In this document: in pieces, positions 1 through 5,401 of the stretch | How the letters are laid out: every line of letters begins with the position of its first letter | Numbering within the stretch: the stretch's first letter is position 1 | NCBI GenBank assembly: GCA_947259815.1 | Contig: CAMYNO010000225.1 | Coordinates: 1 to 6,031 of the forward strand | Reading direction: 5' to 3' | Source of the DNA: an uncultured Parvularculaceae bacterium | GTDB taxonomy: Bacteria; Pseudomonadota; Alphaproteobacteria; Caulobacterales; Parvularculaceae | DNA: 6,031 nt | Position numbers and translations under genes: made by a program | Notes under the pieces: generated by a model | Seen by the model: only the letters and a program-made list of their open reading frames with translations | What the model was told of the DNA's origin: nothing | Database searches by the model: none

Positions 1-665
1 ATTATCACTACACCAAGCAGGGCGGGCCGGCGAAGGTCCGTATGCCGCTTGAGCCCGGTGAATATGAGTTGCGTTTTGTTCAGGGGAATAAAAAAGTCAT
101 CGCCCGCCAGCCGATTGTGGTGACTGCGGCGACGGCGACGCTGGATGCTAAAGACAAGGCGATTGCTGGCGAAACGATCAGCGTTGAGTTTACCGGACCG
201 AAGGCGGCGTCAGGGGACTGGATAACCGTCGCGGCGCCGGACGATGAAGACCGCAAGTATACGGATTATGCCTATTCAAAACAGGGCAGTCCGGCGAAAA
301 TTCGTATGCCGTTGGATGCGGGAGATTACGAACTCCGGTTTGTTCAAGGCAACAAGAAGGTGCTGGCGCGCCGCGCGATCACCATTGAAGCCGCAGTGGC
401 GACGCTGGACGGGCCTGCGAACGCGCAAGCCGGCGCATTGATTGAAGTTGCGTTTACGGGGCCGCCGCCGGGCAGCGGAGATTACGTTGCGGTTGCTGAA
501 GTCGGATCGGATGATCTGAAATATAAAAGTTACGGTTATACCAAGAGCGGCAGTCCAGCGCGCATCCGCCTGCCGAAGGAGCCGGGCGCCTATGAATTGC
601 GGTTCATTCACGGCAACAAGAAAGTTCTGGCGCGCGCACCGCTGACGCTTACACCGGGGGATTAG
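1..665 (+). CDS. C-terminal part of a tandem-repeat protein, possibly a VWA-domain protein (5' end outside window)
   Basis: The reading frame is open from base 3 to a TAG stop at 663-665, so the start and N-terminal domain lie off the left edge. All visible protein is 88-residue repeats: about half a copy, then two full copies that align without gaps. Conserved points are ATLD at the start of each unit, a [EA]FTGP motif, GD[WY], a tyrosine cluster KY..Y.Y[ST]K, GSPA[KR]IR, G.YELRF and GNKKVLAR near the end. The pattern predicts small beta-sandwich domains. From memory, similar repeats (Y-rich strand, then EPGEYELRY, then VLA[RT]..I) occur at the C-terminus of proteobacterial proteins with an N-terminal von Willebrand A domain. 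That domain is not in the window, so the VWA assignment is inference. An extracytoplasmic location is likely but unproven. No transmembrane segment or sorting signal is visible at the C-terminus. The 3' end overlaps the convergent acyltransferase gene by 17 nt. Confidence 0.82.
   Translation, partial: YHYTKQGGPAKVRMPLEPGEYELRFVQGNKKVIARQPIVVTAATATLDAKDKAIAGETISVEFTGPKAASGDWITVAAPDDEDRKYTDYAYSKQGSPAKIRMPLDAGDYELRFVQGNKKVLARRAITIEAAVATLDGPANAQAGALIEVAFTGPPPGSGDYVAVAEVGSDDLKYKSYGYTKSGSPARIRLPKEPGAYELRFIHGNKKVLARAPLTLTPGD
3..662 (+). repeat. Tandem 88-residue (264-nt) protein repeats, 2.5 copies visible
   Basis: Unit boundaries can be set at the ATLD motif: partial unit 3-134, full unit 135-398, full unit 399-662 (ending just before the stop). 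The two full units are both exactly 88 codons and align gap-free, with about 46 of 88 residues identical by hand count. At DNA level the closest stretch is GNKKVLAR: units 2 and 3 share nearly identical codons (around 349-371 and 613-635), whereas the partial first unit uses different synonymous codons (around 85-108). This suggests that units 2 and 3 duplicated or converted more recently than unit 1. More copies may lie upstream of the window. Confidence 0.9.
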
Positions 666-1524
666 CCATATAAGGCGCATCGCCCGGAAGCGACATGGCG
701 CGCCGGCGCAGCGCCTCGGCTGCGTCTGCGGGGTTGCCCGTTATCTCTTCCGGTGCGATCGGTGGCCCGAAAGCGATCTGGTAGGGCTTGTTCTTCTTGT
801 TGAGCAACTCGTGAAAGAGCGTGATATCGCGCAGTTCCTGATTGATGCGCCAGAACAGGTAATATAGCCGCGAATTGCGCATCACGATCTTGGCCGGAAC
901 AACCGGGCATTTATACTTCCGCGCAAACGATGCGACCGATCCGAGCCATGGCTGGTCGGTGAGTTTTTGATTGTCGTCCATGAAGGCGAGGCGCCCTGAC
1001 GGGAAAAGAACGACGCAGCGTTCGGCTTCGAATGCGGCGCGCGCTTCGGTCAGGGTCTCGCGGGACGATACGGGTGAGCGATCTTCAGGGCGCCAGACAA
1101 CCGGAATAATCATATCCTTTATGCCCGGTGCGGCGCGAATGGCGTCGCGATTGGCGAAAAAAGTCATATCGGGCCGCACTGATTTCAATGCGTCATACAT
1201 GGCGACGCCGTCGGGGATGCCGGTCGGGTGCGTTGAGGCAATCAGTACACGGCCTGTTTTCGGAATGTGTTCGAGGCCCCGCACCGTCAGATCGACATCG
1301 AGAAGGTCGCTGACATAGTCGAAGACGCCGCTCGATTCGTAATTCGCAACAGCGTCCGCCATCTTTACGGCGGGGCCATAAAGCAGGATCGGGTAAAGTA
1401 CGGCCTTGAAGAGCGGCCATAATGGGGAGTGCATGAGGTGCGTGGCGCGCTCCTCGATCAACTCATCGACGATGTGTTTGGCTTCTTCCCGCGTGCGCGG
1501 ATCGGTTTGTGCGGCGGCGTCCAA
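649..1524 (-). CDS. PlsC-type (LPLAT) lysophospholipid acyltransferase family protein, 291 aa
   Basis: This probably transfers an acyl chain to a lysophospholipid or related glycerolipid at the inner membrane; the exact substrate cannot be read from sequence. Family motifs occur in order: the catalytic motif HPTGIPDG (His99, Asp105), ANRDAIR at 124-130 (block II), LFPSGRLA at 173-180 (block III) and CPVVPAKI at 206-213 (block IV). The ELRDITLFHELLNK segment (230-243) is one I recall as highly conserved in alphaproteobacterial members. Two points are atypical compared with classical PlsC: His and Asp are five residues apart, not four, and block III has Ser where FPEG has Glu. A hydrophobic stretch at 36-50 may be membrane-associated. 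The start is TTG at 1524-1522. No ATG or GTG lies between it and the upstream in-frame stop, and the AKHIVDELIEER segment before Met31 looks like conserved family sequence, so starting at Met31 is less likely. Its Shine-Dalgarno is poor. It lies 69 nt downstream of the small membrane protein gene. Confidence 0.86.
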   Translation of the reverse strand: MDAAAQTDPRTREEAKHIVDELIEERATHLMHSPLWPLFKAVLYPILLYGPAVKMADAVANYESSGVFDYVSDLLDVDLTVRGLEHIPKTGRVLIASTHPTGIPDGVAMYDALKSVRPDMTFFANRDAIRAAPGIKDMIIPVVWRPEDRSPVSSRETLTEARAAFEAERCVVLFPSGRLAFMDDNQKLTDQPWLGSVASFARKYKCPVVPAKIVMRNSRLYYLFWRINQELRDITLFHELLNKKNKPYQIAFGPPIAPEEITGNPADAAEALRRRAMSLPGDAPYMANPPV

Positions 1525-1578
1525 GGTTCTGTTCGTTTCCCCCGGTTTCTTGATCGTTCCTGATTCGTCGGGATCTGG

Positions 1579-1587
1579 ACTATAGCA
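1579..1587 (-). promoter_or_regulatory. Candidate extended -10 element upstream of the acyltransferase gene
   Basis: On the minus strand the 69-nt gap before the acyltransferase contains TGCTATAGT, which matches an extended -10 (TGN plus TATAAT with one mismatch). A transcript from it would start near 1572 and have a leader of roughly 45-50 nt. I find no good -35 hexamer 16-18 nt upstream, so this is a single-element prediction. If real, it would uncouple the acyltransferase from the small membrane protein gene and from the terminator further upstream. Confidence 0.28.
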
Positions 1588-1593
1588 GAATCG

Positions 1594-1857
1594 TCACTCG
1601 CGCGCTTTGGCGTTTTCCTCCCGGTTTTCCCGGTATGGCTCGCCAGCCAGATGGAGCGTGAGGAATGCGCCGGAAATCAGGAACGCAATTGCCGCCAGGC
1701 CGCCGCCATGATTGCCGAGCCAGTTGCCGACGGCGGCGACAAGGGCGACGACGATATAAGGCACAAATGGCGGGTGCTCATGGCCGCGGCGGATGACGTA
1801 AAGCGCCACCGCAGCGATAATCAGCGTCACCGATAATATGTCGAATATCGAATTCAA
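1594..1857 (-). CDS. Small three-helix membrane protein, 87 aa, resembling XrtV sorting system accessory protein
   Basis: The protein has three predicted membrane segments, about residues 4-22, 31-47 and 53-71. An RRGHEH loop follows the first helix, and a charged tail (EPYRENREENAKARE) ends the protein. By the positive-inside rule this gives N-terminus out and C-terminus in. From memory, the pattern (start like M-x-[ST]-x-FD-[WI]-x-[ST]-V, then a second helix ending in VGNWLGN) resembles the short proteins called XrtV sorting system accessory proteins, which are linked to an exosortase variant. No exosortase or PEP-CTERM-like substrate is in this window, so the role is unproven. The start is TTG at 1857-1855. 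It is the only usable start after the in-frame stop at 1896-1894, and GGAGG sits 5 nt before it. That Shine-Dalgarno lies inside the terminator stem of the upstream peptidase gene. The acyltransferase follows in the same frame after 69 nt. Confidence 0.72.
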   Translation of the reverse strand: MNSIFDILSVTLIIAAVALYVIRRGHEHPPFVPYIVVALVAAVGNWLGNHGGGLAAIAFLISGAFLTLHLAGEPYRENREENAKARE

Positions 1858-1890
1858 AAAAACCTCCGGCGACTTGATTGTCGCCGGAGG
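1856..1890 (-). terminator. Intrinsic terminator of the M28 peptidase gene, overlapping the next gene's RBS and start
   Basis: Read on the minus strand, CCTCCGGCGAC (1890-1880) and GTCGCCGGAGG (1873-1863) form a perfect 11-bp, mostly G-C stem with a 6-nt AATCAA loop, followed directly by seven T (1862-1856). This is a textbook Rho-independent terminator, about 40 nt after the peptidase stop codon. The plus-strand side has no T-run, so it acts in one direction only. The 3' arm ends in GGAGG, the ribosome binding site of the small membrane protein, and the last two T of the tract are the first two bases of its TTG start. Confidence 0.9.
1863..1867 (-). promoter_or_regulatory. Shine-Dalgarno GGAGG of the small membrane protein, inside the terminator stem
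   Basis: GGAGG on the minus strand is separated by TTTTT (5 nt) from TTG at 1857-1855. It decides the non-ATG start of the 87-aa protein. In any read-through transcript it would be base-paired in the 11-bp stem, so translation should be low unless the hairpin is opened or the transcript begins inside it. Confidence 0.6.
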
Positions 1891-1919
1891 CTGTTAATGA
1901 AGCATTTCCTTTGAGCCTT

Positions 1920-1943
1920 AACGGGCTGTTTACTCAGCCCGTT
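1920..1943 (-). other. Hairpin spanning the M28 peptidase stop codon
   Basis: AACGGGCTG (1920-1928) and CAGCCCGTT (1935-1943) are perfect 9-bp inverted repeats around a 6-nt loop. On the minus strand the loop is AGTAAA and carries the TAA stop (1932-1930) of the peptidase. No T-run follows, so it is not a terminator by itself. It could stabilise the mRNA 3' end or cooperate with the terminator 29 nt further on. Confidence 0.6.
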
Positions 1944-3633
1944 GCGCGTCTCTCAAAGCGCGGAATTCATTGCCCTCATACCAGTTCGGCCAGGCTGAGG
2001 AATAAGCGATCGCCGCGCCGGTCTCATAGAGAATCTCGGCCGTATCGACCATCGCCTCCATCGGCCAGTCTTCGGAATATTCATCGCTTGGCTGGTGATA
2101 ATCATTGGCGCGGTATGCGTCGCCAATTGTGCTTCCGGCCGTAACGCCGCCATCGACCAGGTCGACGCCGCCATCTGCGTAGAGCATCGGCACGCCCTTT
2201 TTGGCGAGCGAGATGTGGTCGGAGCGGTAGAAATATCCCTTTTCCGCTTCCGGGTCCGGCGTCAGACGGCGGGCATAGGGGGCGGCGGCTTCCTGCAGGA
2301 TGTCTTCAAGTTCCGACGCGCCGTAGCCGACAACCACCATGTCCTTCACCGGCGGCGTTGGCAGGATCGCGTCGATATTAACGCCGCTGACGATTTGCTT
2401 GAGCGGCACGGGCGGGTATTCGGCGAAATAGGCCGAGCCCAGAAGGCCCGACTCTTCCGCCGTAACCGCAACGGCGAGGATCGAACGGTCGGGTCGGGTT
2501 TCATTGTTCGCGAACTTCTCGGCAATCTCCAGGATCGCCGCGACGCCGGTCGCATTGTCGACCGCGCCGTTATAGATCTTGTCCTCACCTTCCGTATTCG
2601 GATTAACGCCCAGATGGTCCCAGTGGCCCATATAGAGGACATATTCCTCGGGCGCGGTTGCACCGCGCAGGACGCCGACAACATTGGCGTCTTCGCTGCG
2701 TTTGATTGTGTTGGTCAGCGTCGCGGAAGCGGAAAGGCCGGTCATGGGAACGGCAGCGAAATCCGGTTGAAGCGCTGCCTGCATCTGCTCGTCGAGATCC
2801 AGGCCGGCGGCGGTGAAAAGATCGCGCGCCGTTTCGTTGGAAAACCAGCCCTCGGCGGCAACGCGCGATGCGCCATTGTCGTCGCGTTGCAGATCGACCT
2901 GCGGGCCGGACCACGATCCCTCGACGACATTCCAGCCATAGGCGGCGGGCGCCGTGTCATGAATGACGATCGCCGCTGTCGCACCCTGACGCGCGGCTTC
3001 CTCATATTTATACGTCCACCGACCGTAATAGGTCATGGCGTTGCCGTTGAAGAGTTCAGGATTTTGTGTGGCGTAGCCGGGATCGTTGACCAGTATCACG
3101 ACGGTTTTGCCGGTAACGTCGAGCCCTTCATAATCGTTCCAGTCATATTCAGGCGCAACGATGCCGTATCCGACAAAGACAAGGTCGCTGTCTGCAAAGG
3201 CTACACTCTCCTCAACCCGCTTGGTCCAGTAAACGACGTCCTGACGGTAGACGAGATCGCGGCTTTCGCCATTGACGGCGAGGGTGAAGGAAGAGGCGTC
3301 CGGATCGAGGGTCGATTCAACGATCGGCACCCGCTGCTCATAGCCGCCATCCAGTGGCTCAAGGCCGATCCGCTCATATTGCGCCGCAATATAGGCCCGC
3401 GTTTTTTCGCCGCCGGGAGTGCCCGGCGCACGGCCTTCGAATTCGTCCGAGGCAAGTACGGAAATGTGCTTACCCAGATCGTTAGCGGAAATATCCGCGC
3501 TGAACTGTGGTTCTGCGGCTTCTTCAATCGTTTCACTATCCGCGCCGGGCGTCGGTTCCGCTTGTTCGTTGCCGCCCCCGCACGCCGTCAGCGCCAGCGC
3601 TGCGGCCGCGCCAAAGAAATATCTCGAATTCAT
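1930..3633 (-). CDS. M28-family zinc metallopeptidase lipoprotein with PA-like insert, 567 aa
   Basis: This is a predicted exopeptidase-type hydrolase using two zinc ions, exported and lipid-anchored. The N-terminus MNSRYFFGAAAALALTAC is a lipoprotein signal peptide with lipobox LTAC; Cys18 would be lipidated. Gly at +2 argues against Asp-type inner-membrane retention, so the protein is probably in the outer membrane facing the periplasm. A Glu/Pro/Asp-rich linker follows to about residue 45. Residues about 145-290 form a protease-associated (PA)-like region (VFVGYGIVAPEYDWNDYEG, then GKTVVILVNDPG). The M28 catalytic domain carries all ligands: His337 and Asp339 in GHWDHLG, Asp359 in AVDNATG, Glu393-Glu394 in TAEESG, Asp421 in NIDA and His473 in RSDH. 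ATG at 3633 is chosen because GGAGGG sits 7 nt upstream and it begins the signal peptide; an in-frame ATG at 3675 adds 14 residues that would spoil it. It is transcribed divergently from pckA and ends in its own terminator. The substrate is unknown. Confidence 0.93.
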   Translation of the reverse strand: MNSRYFFGAAAALALTACGGGNEQAEPTPGADSETIEEAAEPQFSADISANDLGKHISVLASDEFEGRAPGTPGGEKTRAYIAAQYERIGLEPLDGGYEQRVPIVESTLDPDASSFTLAVNGESRDLVYRQDVVYWTKRVEESVAFADSDLVFVGYGIVAPEYDWNDYEGLDVTGKTVVILVNDPGYATQNPELFNGNAMTYYGRWTYKYEEAARQGATAAIVIHDTAPAAYGWNVVEGSWSGPQVDLQRDDNGASRVAAEGWFSNETARDLFTAAGLDLDEQMQAALQPDFAAVPMTGLSASATLTNTIKRSEDANVVGVLRGATAPEEYVLYMGHWDHLGVNPNTEGEDKIYNGAVDNATGVAAILEIAEKFANNETRPDRSILAVAVTAEESGLLGSAYFAEYPPVPLKQIVSGVNIDAILPTPPVKDMVVVGYGASELEDILQEAAAPYARRLTPDPEAEKGYFYRSDHISLAKKGVPMLYADGGVDLVDGGVTAGSTIGDAYRANDYHQPSDEYSEDWPMEAMVDTAEILYETGAAIAYSSAWPNWYEGNEFRALRDAQRAE

Positions 3634-3640
3634 GTAGTCA

Positions 3641-3646
3641 CCCTCC
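3641..3646 (-). promoter_or_regulatory. Shine-Dalgarno GGAGGG fixing the peptidase start
   Basis: On the minus strand GGAGGG is followed by TGACTAC (7 nt) and ATG at 3633-3631. The upstream ATG at 3675 has no comparable site. The Shine-Dalgarno partly overlaps the 12-bp palindrome TCCTGATCAGGA (3644-3655). Confidence 0.8.
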
Positions 3647-3698
3647 TGATCAGGACATTTGCTGGTGTCTGACATGCCCCAGCAGCAGAGACAAGTTT

Positions 3699-3720
3699 AC
3701 GCACGCCTTAATGTATGCGT
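3699..3720. promoter_or_regulatory. Candidate operator: inverted repeat ACGCA-N12-TGCGT
   Basis: The arms at 3699-3703 and 3716-3720 are perfect 5-mers; extending them inward gives 6 of 8 paired positions. The 22-bp span is typical of a dimeric transcription factor site and lies just upstream of the weak candidate pckA promoter. Short repeats of this kind occur by chance, so confidence is low. Confidence 0.25.
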
Positions 3721-3793
3721 GAGTGGCCAGAGCGTATTTTTTGAATTATTACCGGCGGATTACTTCGCACGGGCGCGCCCTGTCGCGAATCTC

Positions 3794-3800
3794 GGGAGGA
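3794..3800 (+). promoter_or_regulatory. Shine-Dalgarno GGGAGGA fixing the pckA start
   Basis: GGGAGGA is followed by CATTG (5 nt) and ATG at 3806-3808. This selects the 531-residue PckA over a reading-frame extension back to 3659 that carries 49 non-homologous-looking residues. Confidence 0.88.
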
Positions 3801-3805
3801 CATTG

Positions 3806-5401
3806 ATGAGCGTATCCGTATCGACCGCGCCAGCCGCGGCGAAGACTTTTGCTGTTTGCGCGCCGGCGGCGTTGAGCAACCTGACGGCGGAGGCCCTGTA
3901 TCAACTTGCGGTTGAGCGCGGCGAAGGCGAGATCGCCAAAGGCGGCCCGCTGGTTGTGCGCACCGGCGAGCATACGGGGCGTTCGGCAAAGGATAAGTTC
4001 ATTGTCCGTACGAGCGAGGTTGAGGGCGAAGTCTGGTGGGACGCCAACCAGTCGATGACGCAGGAGGCGTTCGACCGGCTGCATGCGGACATGATCGATT
4101 ACGCGTCGTCTCGCGAATTGATTTCTCAGGATTTGCGCGGCGGCGCCGATAAAGACCATTCCATCAATGTGCGGGTTTACACTGAATACGCCTGGCATGG
4201 ATTATTCATCCAGCATCTGCTGGTGCGTCCGCCCATGGAAGAGCGCGGCGGCGATCCGGATTTTACAATTGTCGATCTTCCGGGATTCGAGGCCGACCCT
4301 TCCGTGCACGGATGCCGCAGCAAGACAATCATCGCCGTGGATTTTACGCAACGTATCGTACTGATCGGCGGCACATCCTATGCCGGCGAAATGAAGAAGT
4401 CGGTGTTCACCATCCTCAACTTCCTGTTGCCGAAAGAAGGCGTGATGCCGATGCATTGCTCGGTCAATGTCGGCAAGAGTGACGATCCGGCGATCTTTTT
4501 CGGCCTTTCCGGCACCGGCAAGACGACATTGTCTGCGGACCCTGAGCGCACCCTGATCGGCGATGACGAACATGGCTGGGGCGTCAATGGCCTCTTCAAT
4601 TTTGAAGGCGGATGCTACGCAAAAATGATCCGGCTTTCGCCAACCGCTGAGCCGGAGATTTTTGCGACGACGCAAATGTTCGCAACGGTTCTGGAAAACG
4701 TCGTCATGGACCCGGCAACGCGCGCACTTGACCTTGATGATGCAACGCTTGCCGAAAATTCCCGCGGCGCTTACCCCATCCATTACATACCGAATGCCGA
4801 TCCGAAGGGCATTGCCGGGCACCCGAACAACATCGTCATGCTGACCTGCGACGCCTTTGGCGTGATGCCGCCGATTGCGCGTCTCACCCGCGATCAGGCG
4901 ATGTATATGTTTCTGTCGGGCTATACGGCGAAAGTCGCCGGCACCGAAAAGGGCCTCGGCAAGGAGCCGCAGGCGACATTCTCAACCTGCTTCGGGGCGC
5001 CGTTCATGCCGCGCCATCCGTCCGAATACGGATCGCTTCTCGGCGATCTTATCGACCATCACGACGTAAGGTGCTGGCTCGTCAACACCGGCTGGACCGG
5101 CGGGCCGTTCGGCGTCGGCGAGCGTATGCCGATCAAGGCGACACGGGCGCTGCTGGCCGCTGCGCTCGATGGCACGCTCAACGATGCGCCGATGGTCAAG
5201 GATGAGATTTTCGGCTTTGATGTTCCGACAAAACTCGAAGGTGTCGATGACGCCATCTTGTTGCCGCGCAATACATGGGCCGACCCTTCCGCCTATGACG
5301 CGCAATCGGGAAAACTTGCGGAAATGTTCGTTGAGAACTTCCGGACGTTTGAAGCCTATGTTTCTAGCGGCGTAAAAGCGGCTAGCCCAACTATCCGTTA
5401 G
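3806..5401 (+). CDS. pckA: Phosphoenolpyruvate carboxykinase (ATP), 531 aa
   Basis: This cytosolic enzyme converts oxaloacetate plus ATP to phosphoenolpyruvate, CO2 and ADP (EC 4.1.1.49), the entry step of gluconeogenesis from TCA-cycle intermediates. The family's key segments are present: [16 protein letters not shown] at 52-67 (substrate-binding Arg52), YAGEMKK at 192-198 (metal-binding Lys region), MHCSVNVG at 216-223 (metal-ligand His217), the P-loop GLSGTGKTT at 233-241 with Lys239, LIGDDEHGW at 250-258 with the metal-ligand Asp pair, NSRGAYPI at 318-325 with the conserved Arg320, and [10 protein letters not shown] near 427-436. The length is close to the roughly 520-540 residues usual for ATP-type enzymes, and no break or missing residue is seen. 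The start at 3806 is set by GGGAGGA 5 nt upstream. In many alphaproteobacteria pckA lies beside the chvI/chvG two-component genes; here its divergent neighbour is a peptidase lipoprotein. The TAG stop overlaps the grpE stop, so no separate terminator fits downstream. Confidence 0.98.
   Translation: MSVSVSTAPAAAKTFAVCAPAALSNLTAEALYQLAVERGEGEIAKGGPLVVRTGEHTGRSAKDKFIVRTSEVEGEVWWDANQSMTQEAFDRLHADMIDYASSRELISQDLRGGADKDHSINVRVYTEYAWHGLFIQHLLVRPPMEERGGDPDFTIVDLPGFEADPSVHGCRSKTIIAVDFTQRIVLIGGTSYAGEMKKSVFTILNFLLPKEGVMPMHCSVNVGKSDDPAIFFGLSGTGKTTLSADPERTLIGDDEHGWGVNGLFNFEGGCYAKMIRLSPTAEPEIFATTQMFATVLENVVMDPATRALDLDDATLAENSRGAYPIHYIPNADPKGIAGHPNNIVMLTCDAFGVMPPIARLTRDQAMYMFLSGYTAKVAGTEKGLGKEPQATFSTCFGAPFMPRHPSEYGSLLGDLIDHHDVRCWLVNTGWTGGPFGVGERMPIKATRALLAAALDGTLNDAPMVKDEIFGFDVPTKLEGVDDAILLPRNTWADPSAYDAQSGKLAEMFVENFRTFEAYVSSGVKAASPTIR

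Larger units (their letters stand above)
3634..3805. promoter_or_regulatory. Divergent intergenic region between the peptidase gene and pckA
   Basis: These 172 nt must hold the promoters of both genes. For pckA, the best pair I see is TGGCCA (3724-3729) and TATTAC (3747-3752) with 17 nt between them, each matching 4 of 6 sigma-70 consensus bases. The start would be near 3759, giving a leader of about 47 nt. Just upstream lies the inverted repeat ACGCA-N12-TGCGT (3699-3720), placed where an activator could bind. Closer to the peptidase are TGTCTGACA (3666-3674) and the palindrome TCCTGATCAGGA (3644-3655). I could not find a convincing peptidase promoter. All regulator assignments are open. Confidence 0.45.

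Noticed and set aside
2095..3672. Very long open frame (about 525 codons) on the plus strand, antisense to the M28 peptidase
   Set aside because: The opposite strand encodes a complete peptidase with all metal ligands and a lipoprotein signal. The antisense frame has no recognisable motif or convincing RBS and is the usual by-product of GC-rich codon bias.
3666..3674. TGTCTGACA dyad in the divergent intergenic region as a specific regulator site
   Set aside because: It is too short to assign to a regulator and is likely by chance; it is mentioned only as part of the region description.
3634..3675. Upstream ATG (3675) for the peptidase
   Set aside because: It lacks a good Shine-Dalgarno and would place 14 polar residues before the lipoprotein signal peptide.
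3659..3805. N-terminal extension of PckA by 49 residues
   Set aside because: The true start at 3806 has GGGAGGA at ideal spacing and gives the normal family length. The extension starts at TTG and would cover the whole divergent promoter region.
3749..4822. Two in-line open frames on the minus strand within pckA (3749-4198 and 4202-4822)
   Set aside because: They are shadows of a fully conserved pckA, with Arg/Cys/His-rich compositions and no domain.
5364..5385. Possible bidirectional terminator CTAGC-N12-GCTAG at the pckA end
   Set aside because: Only 5 bp pair, the loop is large, and no T-run follows on either strand.
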